Origin: Bacilli bacterium
Lineage (GTDB): Bacteria; Bacillota_I; Bacilli_A; RF39; UBA660
Assembly: GCA_017542465.1 (NCBI GenBank)
Contig: JAFXXB010000022.1
Coordinates: 1-39,536 of the forward strand
Direction: 5' to 3'
Length of the DNA stretch: 39,536 bases
The notes beneath the pieces were generated by a model, which was given only the letters and a program-made list of their open reading frames with translations, did no database searches and was not told the DNA's origin. Below are positions 16,401 to 22,686 of this stretch, in pieces. The position numbers and the translations under genes were made by a program. Position 1 is the stretch's first letter, and each line of letters starts with the position of its first letter.

Positions 16401-17554
16401 ACAACATATGGTGTATCTGTATTTTCTGTCCATATTGCAAATAATTCTACTGAACCTTCAGTTAATAAATTTTTAATTGCTTGACCATCTGTATAAGAAT
16501 TACCTGTACCAGCAGCAGTTGTATTCCATTCTACAAAATGATATCCAGTATAAGTAAATGCATTAGTAGTTAATGCTTGTTCAACATCATATGTAAATGT
16601 TTGATTGCTCATTGAACCTTCAGCATATTCGTTATTCTTATTGAATGATACTTGATATGTATTGGCTGTATATTTTAATAATACACTTATTGGACCAGTA
16701 ATAATTGTATCTTCAGTTACCTCATTACCATTTTGATCTACATACTTATCAAATACATAACCAGTGATGTCATCATGAGTTAATGCACCTAACTTTTGAC
16801 CATATGTTATTGTTCTTGTTTCAATAACATTACCATCTTTGTCTTTAATTTGTATTTCATAGTCTTCATATTCGCCAACCAATTCAATACTAGTAAATTT
16901 TAATTTTAAAGTAATTTCTTCATTAGCATATGAAGCAATAGGAACAAATACCAATGATAAACATAATATAATTAATCCGCTCTTTATTTTTTTATCCTTA
17001 ACAAAGTAAAGTGAAAGGACAATACCAACAAAAGCAATAACTAACCACATAATATATTTTAAGATTTTATCATTTGTTGTAGGATTGATGATTATATCAT
17101 CACCTTTAATTTCCCCTTCTTCAGAAACTAAAGATAACTTGATAACCAAATCATTTATATCTACTTTATCAACATTCTTTTCTGTTTCTTTATATGTAAA
17201 AGTTATTTTAATATTGGTTGTTTCATTAGGCTGAATATAATCTGTAGAATAATTATAAGTTATAACAAATTTATCATTTGAATTATTATCAGTTATAGAA
17301 TTAATAGCGTACGCTTCAGATTCATTATTTTTAATAGTAACATCAAATGTAACATAGTCATCTTTTTGATTAAACTTAATATTACTTACTACTTCATCAG
17401 ATGATAAAACAGGATCAACTACATCAATTGTTCCACTCTTACTATCAACACTTATATCTTCTACACTAAAGCCATTTGCAGCATATGCATTAGGTATAAA
17501 TAATGCTATAAAAAATATGATTAAAATCAATAATTTCTTGATGTTATTTCTCAT
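10442..17554 (-). CDS. Giant InlB-repeat surface protein with C-terminal tyrosine phosphatase
   Basis: A 2370-residue protein. In order: signal peptide (1-25); N-terminal domain shared with the 896-aa protein (26-150); NPTTND (157-162), membrane helix (167-185) and basic KDKKIKSG; then a second hydrophobic segment (193-210) ending in SYA, like a signal-peptidase site. About nine InlB/Flg_new repeats follow (starting near 300, 448, 584, 720, 790, 1169, 1459, 1613 and 1946) with MucBP-like modules between the early ones. There are two Cys-rich modules, both ending in (V/I)(R/K)PxIEVP (862-1157, 1239-1452), a Big_2-like domain (1532-1607) and a beta-helix-like region (1690-1910). The C-terminus is a Y_phosphatase3-type domain (about 2141-2368) with NARDLGG, DLRKSSE and the P-loop HCRIGTDRTG (2268-2277). 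The domains suggest an adhesin carrying a phosphatase outside the cell, which is inference. Codons for residues 1112-1152 are anomalously GC-rich. Confidence 0.85.
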   Translation of the reverse strand: MRNNIKKLLILIIFFIALFIPNAYAANGFSVEDISVDSKSGTIDVVDPVLSSDEVVSNIKFNQKDDYVTFDVTIKNNESEAYAINSITDNNSNDKFVITYNYSTDYIQPNETTNIKITFTYKETEKNVDKVDINDLVIKLSLVSEEGEIKGDDIIINPTTNDKILKYIMWLVIAFVGIVLSLYFVKDKKIKSGLIILCLSLVFVPIASYANEEITLKLKFTSIELVGEYEDYEIQIKDKDGNVIETRTITYGQKLGALTHDDITGYVFDKYVDQNGNEVTEDTIITGPISVLLKYTANTYQVSFNKNNEYAEGSMSNQTFTYDVEQALTTNAFTYTGYHFVEWNTTAAGTGNSYTDGQAIKNLLTEGSVELFAIWTENTDTPYVVYHYQQQINGSYLESDKDELTGTTGAVITPSVKNYEGFTAPSTTTTTISRFGNTEITYEYLRNRYNLTIVHPEYVEVDKSGTYYYGEQVTLNAKTRAGYTFDGWSNGATTQEITVTIGTSDISVEPLYTANTDTPYLVVHKYETLNGGWETVNAPGTGTTDTTIPAALVSREGFTSPAQQNITITGDGEASITYEYTRNQYTLTIVHPEYVEADKSGTYYYEEQVILNAINRAGYTFDGWSNGATTQETTITIGTSNVSVEPLYTANTDTTYYVDHKYETLNGDYVTETATETGTTDTTVSAPVIPRTGFKTPSLQQVTINGNGQSRVEYVYDREEYTVTFNTDGGSEVADQTIIYGNKITKPTDPTKTGYTFDNWYTDDTYSTVFNFDTIITSDTTIYAKYNINTYTVTFNTDGGSTVPSQTINSGGTVTRPTTDPTKTGYVFDDWYTTDQYTTKFDFENTAITEDTTIYAKFDELKTCADNENITRLSENTCSNNENITIGDGIVCRRAVKLHEETCSQTDETYYCSGAGYTTSGSKGTSTITYGSCGTSGTLTSGDAFTCDVNGDGDFDELTERFYYVSDYYDTSSKEFDTSTAVLIYYNNITSGVSCNKNTFAYDSSNENWHGPRTLVSQLPTTSQWSNVSLKSDTRAILAEYLSTHDSPTVAGGGTLPTDFSYEGYAARLLTAKELMSGCNLTEVGRKTTGELDSCNYIMENTRYAKSTIGNTGTWLETPYAFNSDTGWYEGGYYRSIRNGSTNNTNFGGVRPVIEVPKSKIEYGAGSVYTVTLNANGGSVNPTSITVNIGDTIGTLPTPTQTGKTFDGWYTNLTDGIKVDSTYVPEGNITLIAKWIGTICVKSTTLHTETCNSASGKGCRANGYSSGDTIEYGNIIDSDTLKPGDAFDCNVDGSGYNQRFYYVTNNGDNAVLISYITFSGDKGQSDINVYYNYDTSLTLLPTTTQWSNLPVTFEIQTDDYRPARFIRLSEIEDMTNKTYSELKTDGALNGYEFLFENSLYSGIGERSTAWLEQESDGKRIRYRNDTRKLDEVTSDKYNTSNNCIKPIIEVPMNLINDQYIIRLNTNGGTLSGNSVIAIDKGDAIGTLPTPTKSDHQFIGWFTSSDYTTQIDSTYVPNGYETLYAGWSVNVEDSTLEKDNFILSVGESDRIVINNINLVEPREFTSTDSTIASVDSDGVIMALSAGDTTITITGLISNTTKTVNVKVHEVSNTFVVSFDTQGGDTVEDIEVTKNTAIGTLPSTGKVDFDFAGWYTDSTYSTEVTEETIITSDVTFVAKWIPVGTIAEIDGAFYSTLSAAFADVPIVNNPTGTDADKTTIKILKDFSSDKIDLTDSNKLNRYVILDLNNKTFTVTSGNAIDSNIKFLEIKNGTIASDIAQGVVNVQSNSTLHVSNASIINTRSRQGVYNNGGTVVIKDNSYIENKGDRAALHNLNNGVTTVLSGTIYSKNFNAILNASGTVNIGEKDGIYDTDIIEVKSGSDATNNNQLGIKGNVNIYDGMIMGKKAAIENEDTVQDTEEGASKVTDSITEGTITYYRLYYSLTPTTYKVTLEPNGGTVSPNTLHVDKGQEIGNQLPTPTRGVYTFDGWYTNLTDGILVDEHTIPQGNETYVAKWHYEASTEIDNFNMTNDVMTAYYNSIGTWKNDQSTFQANMDANFNYYGCKCNENTCSTSGTNLCDKPNGYDTGFTGQINVYDSSEANKEKGSPVTYTTSDNGVIYNMIPGQTYYWELDSDPQVHGLVKAEGNRRTLNINGVRNARDLGGLKVDTDGDGTVDGTLKYGIIFRGERLYSDTNNVTQLAKLGINEEIDLRKSSEIPTTEAQFPTDQFKHREIKHYQIDYQTQYDNYKLSRDLVIEVMEDIIAGKKVYFHCRIGTDRTGTLAYILEGLLGVTEEDMLEDYELSYFFGLVNRHRYYATDPNSSVSKDQKFVYMYNSINDDGGVYSWFVQDCQTQQERQNLDDLIQAFRDYMIE
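14101..14220 (-). other. GC-rich patch inside the giant surface gene
   Basis: About 54% G+C over 120 bp (65 of 120 counted), against roughly 28-30% elsewhere. It encodes residues 1112-1152, the end of the first Cys-rich module, with codons such as CGC, GGC, AAC, ACC and ATC that neighbouring regions rarely use. Confidence 0.85.
15404..15811 (-). repeat. 408-bp tandem repeat, copy 2
   Basis: The second copy of a 136-codon unit in the giant surface gene, covering an InlB-like and a MucBP-like module (residues 582-717). It is highly similar to copy 1 at DNA level, for example 15733-15800 against 16141-16208. Confidence 0.8.
15812..16219 (-). repeat. 408-bp tandem repeat, copy 1
   Basis: The first copy of the 136-codon unit (residues 446-581), directly adjacent to copy 2. 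Confidence 0.8.
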
Positions 17555-17581
17555 ATTTATTTTCCTACCCTATACAAAAAC

Positions 17582-17611
17582 ATTATATCATTTTAACCAC
17601 TTTTTATACAA
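17582..17611 (-). promoter_or_regulatory. Promoter of the giant surface gene
   Basis: TTGTAT, an 18-bp spacer and TATAAT, with an extended TGA before the -10, about 28 bp from the ATG. The -35 lies directly behind the T-tract of the upstream terminator. Confidence 0.7.
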
Positions 17612-17647
17612 TAAAAAAAGCAACAATTTTTATAATAATTATCGCTT
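17612..17647 (-). terminator. Intrinsic terminator of the TIM-barrel/SemiSWEET/PEGA-like unit
   Basis: An imperfect stem (AGCGATAATT/AATTGTTGCT) followed by seven Ts on the minus strand. Confidence 0.65.
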
Positions 17648-17653
17648 ATTTTT

Positions 17654-17935
17654 TTACTTGTATTCTATGCCTTTAAATGCGGCTCTTGCAGCTATAAGTC
17701 CCATAGCTACAGCTACCTTTATATCCACTTCTTGATGTTTATCTGTTAGTTCTATTTTTTGATCAATTGTTTCTTCTAAAGATTTAATTGAAACAGTATG
17801 TTCACCATTAGGTATTTCAACAGTTATAGTTGTTCCATTTTTAAGTTTACCAACTTCGTTTCCATCTACAATTGCAGTAAATGGAATAGCAAAACCAAAT
17901 ATAGCCGCTTTTCTAATTATATTTATCTTACCCAT
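17654..17935 (-). CDS. Small PEGA-like protein, 93 aa
   Basis: A 93-residue protein. AFTAIVDG-like text in the middle (PFTAIVDGNEVGKLKNG, then VEIPNGEHTVSIKS) follows the pattern of PEGA or carboxypeptidase-like beta-sandwich modules, in which a small domain ends with G-x-H-x-V-x-I. The C-terminus (VAVAMGLIAARAAFKG) could be a short membrane-associated helix. Function is unknown. The start ATG follows the stop of the SemiSWEET gene without a gap and uses AAAGGA inside that gene's end as its ribosome binding site. It is the last gene of a three-gene unit. Confidence 0.6.
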   Translation of the reverse strand: MGKINIIRKAAIFGFAIPFTAIVDGNEVGKLKNGTTITVEIPNGEHTVSIKSLEETIDQKIELTDKHQEVDIKVAVAMGLIAARAAFKGIEYK

Positions 17936-18208
17936 TTATTTTTTTCCTTTCTTGTTAAATTTATAATATTTTAATATCAATCCATCAACTAGAATTAATA
18001 ATATCATATCTATAATAGTTCCTATATATACTACAATACTTTGTACTGATGTGAATATATATAAACTCCAGCATAATACACCTATGAATTGTAATAATAA
18101 CATTCCCAAAGAATAATCATTACTAGATTTTGTTTTGATTAACTTTATTATTTGAGGAACAGTTTGTATATAACTACATATATAATAAATCGTACAAAAT
18201 ATTACCAT
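17936..18208 (-). CDS. SemiSWEET-type PQ-loop transporter
   Basis: A 90-residue membrane protein with three predicted helices and the PQ-loop motif TVPQIIKLIKTKSSNDYS, typical of bacterial SemiSWEET sugar transporters, which work as dimers and passively move sugars across the membrane. The second helix continues LLQFIGVLCWSLYIF. The ATG at 18206-18208 is chosen because AAGGAGTTT precedes it; an upstream ATG ten codons earlier lies inside the neighbouring gene. The ribosome binding site is made of the last codons of the TIM-barrel gene. That coupling suggests, without proof, a shared sugar-related job. Confidence 0.8.
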   Translation of the reverse strand: MVIFCTIYYICSYIQTVPQIIKLIKTKSSNDYSLGMLLLQFIGVLCWSLYIFTSVQSIVVYIGTIIDMILLILVDGLILKYYKFNKKGKK

Positions 18209-18209
18209 A

Positions 18210-19001
18210 TTAAACTCCTTGATATTTATCTGATACATAATCTATTGATGATAGATAATCATCCAATCTCTCTTCTAATGTATCGCCCTTACAATAATAA
18301 ATATCATATTCATATACTATATTATATTTATAATTAATATTTATTAAAAATAATATACTTTTAATTATCATATTCATATACATATCTCCTTCATATATAG
18401 GTCTATGATCATCTATATAATTCTTAGTATGTATATGAACATTTCTCATTTCCTCTTTCATGTATGAACTTATATCTGTCGGATCTGCCCAATCAGCTAA
18501 CACATGACCTATATCATATGTTAGATATAAATTTTCATCATTTACAACAATATCCTCAATAGCTTCAAGTTCAAGTCTATCCATTCCTTCAGAGTCATTA
18601 AGATTCTCTAAACATATGATTATTTTATTTGGGTCTGTATTTAATACTAAATCACCAATATACTTTAATGTTTCTTCTTTAGATATCTTTTTATCTTCAT
18701 TATAGATTGAATGAATTGTTACATTGATAGGATATCCTAGATATTCAGAATACTTTTCTATATGTTTAAAATATTGTAATTGCACATCATACGGTAAGTT
18801 AATATTAACATGTATTTGTAATATTAAATTGTTTTCTTTTAATTCATCTATTAATTCATTTAAATAAAACATTTCATGATCATTCTCATAATCAAAATAT
18901 GCTTCAACACCTTCAACATGTTTTGTTTTTTTAATTTTCTCAATCAATTCTTTAGGACTGATTGTCATGAATTTATTATTAACAGCTATTAAACTCTTCA
19001 T
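18210..19001 (-). CDS. TIM-barrel sugar isomerase/endonuclease IV-like protein
   Basis: A 263-residue protein of the xylose isomerase-like TIM-barrel superfamily (AP endonuclease family 2). Conserved metal-site features are visible: VEAYFDYE (residues 32-39), LQIHVNI, VTIHSIY, ICLENLND (Glu near 131), LTYDIGHVLAD (Asp/His near 160-163), and RNVHIHTKN near the C-terminal end. Members include sugar epimerases, isomerases and endonuclease IV; the DNA-repair signature is not evident, so a sugar or sugar-phosphate substrate is more likely. The start has AGGTGAT-AAT-ATG. It heads the unit with the SemiSWEET and PEGA-like genes. Confidence 0.75.
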   Translation of the reverse strand: MKSLIAVNNKFMTISPKELIEKIKKTKHVEGVEAYFDYENDHEMFYLNELIDELKENNLILQIHVNINLPYDVQLQYFKHIEKYSEYLGYPINVTIHSIYNEDKKISKEETLKYIGDLVLNTDPNKIIICLENLNDSEGMDRLELEAIEDIVVNDENLYLTYDIGHVLADWADPTDISSYMKEEMRNVHIHTKNYIDDHRPIYEGDMYMNMIIKSILFLININYKYNIVYEYDIYYCKGDTLEERLDDYLSSIDYVSDKYQGV

Positions 19002-19069
19002 ATTATCACCTATTATAATTTTAACATAAGTAATCTATCATATTATTTATAATACCTGTTTATTTACAT

Positions 19070-19096
19070 AAAAAAAGAAGTATTACTACTTCTTAA
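19070..19096 (-). terminator. Intrinsic terminator of the HD-DUF488-like gene
   Basis: Arms AAGAAGTA/TACTTCTT followed by seven Ts. The TAG stop at 19086-19088 lies inside the 5' arm. Confidence 0.85.
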
Positions 19097-20144
19097 TTAT
19101 CTTTTTTATCCTTTGTTTATATCTTATGGGATTAACTCTTTCTATATTATTATCTTTATCAATTATTATCTCAGGCACATATATATTTGTTAATAATTCA
19201 AAATAATCTGCAAGAACTCTTCTATTTGAGAACTCTACAATGTTCTCTTTAGTTACAAGTATTATATTATCACCATATTTATCATATAGTCTTGTTAATA
19301 AACTATTAATATTTAAATGTTTTAATCTATTATTATAATAATACTTAATATATTCATCTTCTATTTGTTGTTTATATAATTCTATATTATCTTTATATTC
19401 TATTAATCTATTCTTATAATTTACAACAGTAGATTCTCTAGGCACTAATTTATTAAATCTAGGAATAAAAGGTATATTTGTATCATCTATCAATACTATA
19501 TTACCTGACTTGCAATTATCTATACTGCTTGTTCCTAATATAATTTTTTTGAAATCATCCTGCATAACTATTCTTTCTTGATCATAATATTTAAATAGTT
19601 GAATTTGTTGTTTAGTATATTCATCTAATAAATAATGAAACTTACTGTTTTGAGCTTTAAGATCAGCTCTTTTAATATCATATAACATGAACATTTCTTC
19701 TTCACTAAAGAGTTGAACAAAGTTTAATAATTGTTCTTCACTAAACTTACCAACATTTATATCATGATACAAAATTAATTTTTCTACTAATTCTTTTAAA
19801 TTATCATTTATATTATTTTTAATTGCAAAGTCATTAAAAATTGTTTTAGATACTTCCCAATGACCTCGCATGTGTCCTACACCATTTTCATCAAATCTAA
19901 ATGTATGAGGTTTACCTACATCATGAAATAATGCCGCTAATCTAGTTGGCAAATTATTATCAACTCCATCTACCACTTTTAATATATGAGTATATACATC
20001 ATATGGATGCCATTCATTATGTTGGTTAAAGTTTTTACATTTCTTTAAATCTGGAATCAATTTAAATAAATCATCCTCTTTAGATAATAAATATCTACTA
20101 GGATTATTCATAGTTAATATTAAAAACAATTCATCTATTGTCAT
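19086..20144 (-). CDS. HD phosphohydrolase fused to a degenerate DUF488-like domain
   Basis: A 352-residue fusion. Residues about 40-150 are an HD domain like those attached to tRNA nucleotidyltransferases: HNEWHPYDVYTHIL, ALFHDVGKP, then GHMRGHWEVS and LILYHDIN. These supply the metal-binding His/Asp residues for phosphohydrolase activity. From about residue 198 (KKIILGTSSID) to the end it is homologous to the DUF488 protein at 1860-2372, sharing IEDEYIK, NRLK, NDI/NIILV, RR-ADY-EL and PIRYK. The signature cysteines are gone: LLCHEP...CHRR becomes LVTKEN...SNRR. The ATG at 20142-20144 has GGTGAT just upstream. Promoter (TGTTATAAT, 20164) and terminator make it monocistronic. The function is unknown. 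Confidence 0.75.
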   Translation of the reverse strand: MTIDELFLILTMNNPSRYLLSKEDDLFKLIPDLKKCKNFNQHNEWHPYDVYTHILKVVDGVDNNLPTRLAALFHDVGKPHTFRFDENGVGHMRGHWEVSKTIFNDFAIKNNINDNLKELVEKLILYHDINVGKFSEEQLLNFVQLFSEEEMFMLYDIKRADLKAQNSKFHYLLDEYTKQQIQLFKYYDQERIVMQDDFKKIILGTSSIDNCKSGNIVLIDDTNIPFIPRFNKLVPRESTVVNYKNRLIEYKDNIELYKQQIEDEYIKYYYNNRLKHLNINSLLTRLYDKYGDNIILVTKENIVEFSNRRVLADYFELLTNIYVPEIIIDKDNNIERVNPIRYKQRIKKIIKK

Positions 20145-20177
20145 ATATATCACCAGTGAAGGTATTATAACATAAAT

Positions 20178-20204
20178 AAAAAAACAAGTCTAAAGACTTG
20201 TTAT
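20178..20204 (-). terminator. Intrinsic terminator of the lipoprotein gene
   Basis: Arms CAAGTC/GACTTG followed by seven Ts on the minus strand, directly after the TAA stop. Confidence 0.85.
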
Positions 20205-20779
20205 TTTACTAATGCATAGAATGAAGTACATTTATTATCTTTATTGAAGTTTGCAGTTAATTTACCACCATTCTTATTAGCCCAAATATAAGTTTTTGAA
20301 TAAGAATCTTTCTTAACTAATATACCATCTACATTACCTAAGTCTGCTTTTATTTCATCATAATAAGCACCCTTATTAACTTTAGCTTTTAAATCATTAG
20401 CTTTAGATAAATCAACTTGATCTTGTTTAACTAAATCATTTGGATATTTAGCTTCTAAATATATAGATTTAGTATCTTCATATCTCTTAGCTTCAATACT
20501 AGTATCTTCAGTTAATTCCCAAGTATATAATTTCCATTTACTTGATGAATCTTCTGCTGATTCTTCTTTTACTCTTCCTTCAAATCCGATTATACCATTG
20601 ATTTCTTCAATAGTATTAGTTGCTTCAATCTTGTTTAAACATTCAAACACAGTACAATTACCTTTAGATGCAACTGTAGTAGTTCCATTATTAGAATTAT
20701 TATTAACTTTCTTATCACATCCAGCAAATAATAAAACAGCTAAAGATAAAACACACATTGTTTTTAAAACATTTTTCAT
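20201..20779 (-). CDS. Lipoprotein with two BLIP/SmpA-like repeats
   Basis: A 192-residue lipoprotein. A lipoprotein signal with lipobox FAGC (Cys22) is followed by an Asn-rich spacer. Two repeats of the BLIP/SmpA-OmlA-like fold follow (about residues 45-115 and 130-190): each has a helix (NTIEEINGIIG; GAYYDEIKADLG), then VKKD/VKEE and an aromatic strand (LYTWEL; TYIWANKNGG). Proteins of this fold usually bind other proteins at the cell surface. The ATG at 20779 is chosen because GGAGGTAAG lies just before it; upstream in-frame starts would destroy the signal peptide. Confidence 0.8.
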   Translation of the reverse strand: MKNVLKTMCVLSLAVLLFAGCDKKVNNNSNNGTTTVASKGNCTVFECLNKIEATNTIEEINGIIGFEGRVKEESAEDSSSKWKLYTWELTEDTSIEAKRYEDTKSIYLEAKYPNDLVKQDQVDLSKANDLKAKVNKGAYYDEIKADLGNVDGILVKKDSYSKTYIWANKNGGKLTANFNKDNKCTSFYALVK

Positions 20780-20831
20780 ATTCTTACCTCCATTTATAAA
20801 TATAATAACTATATGAATAAATAAAAGCAAG

Positions 20832-20857
20832 AAAAAAAGAACAATTAATGTTCTTTT
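20832..20857 (-). terminator. Intrinsic terminator of the DUF5684 gene
   Basis: Arms AAAAGAACA/TGTTCTTTT followed by Ts on the minus strand. Confidence 0.8.
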
Positions 20858-20879
20858 ATCTATCTTAACTATAAAGGAA

Positions 20880-21365
20880 TTATTTCTTCTTTCCTAAGAT
20901 TTCAGCTGCTTTATCCCAAACAGCATCCTTCATAGGAGTAGGTCCCTTATATTCAGCGCTACCAAATGCTAAGATTGGTTCAAATACTATTCCTAATAAG
21001 ATTAATCCAATAGCAAATGAATCTTCCTTACCAAATGAACGAGCTAAACTTACATTAGTTAAAACTAAGAAGTAAATAGAAATAGCTAATGTTAATAAAG
21101 ATCCAATTACAGGAATAACACTTAAGAAGCTTGATAAGTAAACAATTAAAATCCACCAAGGATTAACGCCTACCATCTTACATAAGATGTAATCACTATA
21201 AATAGGAATTAATGCAGCCCATCCAGGTTGTTTTCCTTTTACGAATAATTTCCATTTAACTATAATGCAGAATGCAACGATAGCTAAAATAACTAAAAGG
21301 TAAACAATAAAGAATGCTCCAAATATAGCAGCAGCTCCTGCAGCTTCAGCTCCATTACTAGACAT
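20880..21365 (-). CDS. DUF5684-family membrane protein
   Basis: A 161-residue membrane protein with about four hydrophobic segments. The conserved text KGKQPGWAALIPIYSDYIL, then GVNPWWILI, matches the DUF5684 pattern (W-K-F...PGWAAxIPIYN). This family is predicted to reside in the cytoplasmic membrane and has no known reaction. The ATG at 21363-21365 has AAAGGAG eight bases upstream; a TTG two codons earlier would be too close to that site. An extended -10 (TGTTATAAT, about 21392) lies upstream, and the gene ends in its own terminator. Confidence 0.75.
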   Translation of the reverse strand: MSSNGAEAAGAAAIFGAFFIVYLLVILAIVAFCIIVKWKLFVKGKQPGWAALIPIYSDYILCKMVGVNPWWILIVYLSSFLSVIPVIGSLLTLAISIYFLVLTNVSLARSFGKEDSFAIGLILLGIVFEPILAFGSAEYKGPTPMKDAVWDKAAEILGKKK

Positions 21366-21444
21366 ACTCAAAACTCCTTTCCACTAAAAATATTATAACA
21401 TAATAATTTCCATTTTTTAACAATAAATTTTATCAATTAACAAC

Positions 21445-21480
21445 AAAAATAAAAATATACATTAATTATGTATATTTTTT
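21445..21480 (-). terminator. Intrinsic terminator of tdk, stop codon in the loop
   Basis: Arms AATATACAT/ATGTATATT with the tdk TAA stop in the loop, followed by a T-rich tract on the minus strand. Confidence 0.75.
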
Positions 21481-22082
21481 ATCAATTCTCTTATCTTTGG
21501 TTTCTTGGCAAGTTCTAGATAGCATCTACCACATACAGCCTTATATTTAACTTCAGCTTGTTCATTATCAGGTTGATCAATAACTATCGATTCACCTTCA
21601 AATACAGGTATACCATTTATTAATCTTAAGTTTTGAGTTGCCTTTTTTCCACATGAACAAATATTTTTAAGTTCTTCTATATCATCAGCTAAAGATAATA
21701 ATCTTGCAGATCCAGGGAATGTATTCATTTGAAAATCATTTCTTAATCCATATGTTAATATAGGTACATCTAATTCTTTAGATACTTGATATAATTCATC
21801 TACTTGAAATGGTTGTAAAAATTGTGCTTCATCTACAATAATGGCATCAGGCAAATTATCAACATCTAAATAATCATATACATGATGTTTATCATCTAAT
21901 AAAACATCTACTTTTCTTTCAACACCAATTCTAGATACAACTTTATCTTCTCCTTTTGTATCACTTGCTGGTTTAAATAAAAGTATATGCATCCCTTCTT
22001 GTTCATAATTATATGCAACTTGAATTAACGCAGTTGTTTTACCACAATTCATTGCTCCATATCTATAATATAACTTTGCCAT
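21462..22082 (-). CDS. tdk: Thymidine kinase (type II)
   Basis: A 206-residue type II thymidine kinase, phosphorylating thymidine with ATP in the pyrimidine salvage pathway. The Walker A loop is GAMNCGKTTALI (residues 9-20), the Walker B-like strand is IIVDEAQFL, and GLRNDFQMNTF is the lasso-region substrate motif. Four zinc cysteines appear as CSCGKK and CGRCYLE. Length is normal for the family. The Walker A Cys where Ala or Ser is usual is a small oddity. The ATG at 22080-22082 has GGAGG upstream. It follows the DUF1003 gene closely in one unit and is ended by a hairpin terminator. Confidence 0.95.
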   Translation of the reverse strand: MAKLYYRYGAMNCGKTTALIQVAYNYEQEGMHILLFKPASDTKGEDKVVSRIGVERKVDVLLDDKHHVYDYLDVDNLPDAIIVDEAQFLQPFQVDELYQVSKELDVPILTYGLRNDFQMNTFPGSARLLSLADDIEELKNICSCGKKATQNLRLINGIPVFEGESIVIDQPDNEQAEVKYKAVCGRCYLELAKKPKIRELIKNIHN

Positions 22083-22104
22083 TTTCAAAACCTCCTAAGT
22101 TGTT

Positions 22105-22632
22105 CTATTTCTTCTTGTCTTCTTTAAGTTCCTCTAGCATTCTAATTATTTGTCTTTCATTCTTTAAACTTTCAGTTATTTCTTCATGTAACCTTTCAAG
22201 AATAAGTTCACTTTTTAAATCTATTTGATAATCATTTTGATTTCTAATGCTATCTTTCTTAGCTTGTCTATTTTGACTCATCATAATAACAGGTGCTTGT
22301 AAAGATGCAAGACATGATAACATTAAGTTAAGTAAGATAAATGGATAAGGATCTCCTCCTCCATTTGTTACTATTAATGTATTAATAATAATCCATACAA
22401 TAATGAATATTGAGAATCCAAATATAAATCCCCAAGATCCAGCTATTGCTGATAACTTATCTGCCATCTTATCACCAAATGACAATGACTTATCTTCTTG
22501 CTTATCAACATCAATAGTTATAGGTTTATCTATTAACATCTCAAGTAAATCTTGTTCTTCTTCTATATCAATTTCTTGTTTTAATAGTTTTTTAACTAAT
22601 TCCTTTTTATTTACTACTTGTTTATTTTCCAT
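22105..22632 (-). CDS. DUF1003 membrane protein
   Basis: A 175-residue DUF1003 protein. The family core is clear: FGDKMADKLSAIAGSWGF leads into two membrane helices separated by a loop containing GDPYPFILLNLMLS, then the second helix and SQNRQAKKD. A C-terminal coiled coil (ILERLHEEITESLKNE) follows. The role of DUF1003 is not established. The ATG at 22630-22632 is preceded by GGTGAT. An extended -10 (TGCTATAAT, about 22649) sits immediately behind the upstream terminator. It is co-transcribed with tdk. Confidence 0.85.
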   Translation of the reverse strand: MENKQVVNKKELVKKLLKQEIDIEEEQDLLEMLIDKPITIDVDKQEDKSLSFGDKMADKLSAIAGSWGFIFGFSIFIIVWIIINTLIVTNGGGDPYPFILLNLMLSCLASLQAPVIMMSQNRQAKKDSIRNQNDYQIDLKSELILERLHEEITESLKNERQIIRMLEELKEDKKK

Positions 22633-22657
22633 ATCTATCACCAATTTAATTATAGCA

Positions 22658-22686
22658 CAAAAAAATAAACTTATTACAGTTTATTC
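22658..22686 (-). terminator. Intrinsic terminator of the 22681-23151 gene
   Basis: Arms AATAAACT/AGTTTATT followed by seven Ts. The TAA stop lies in the 5' arm. Confidence 0.8.
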
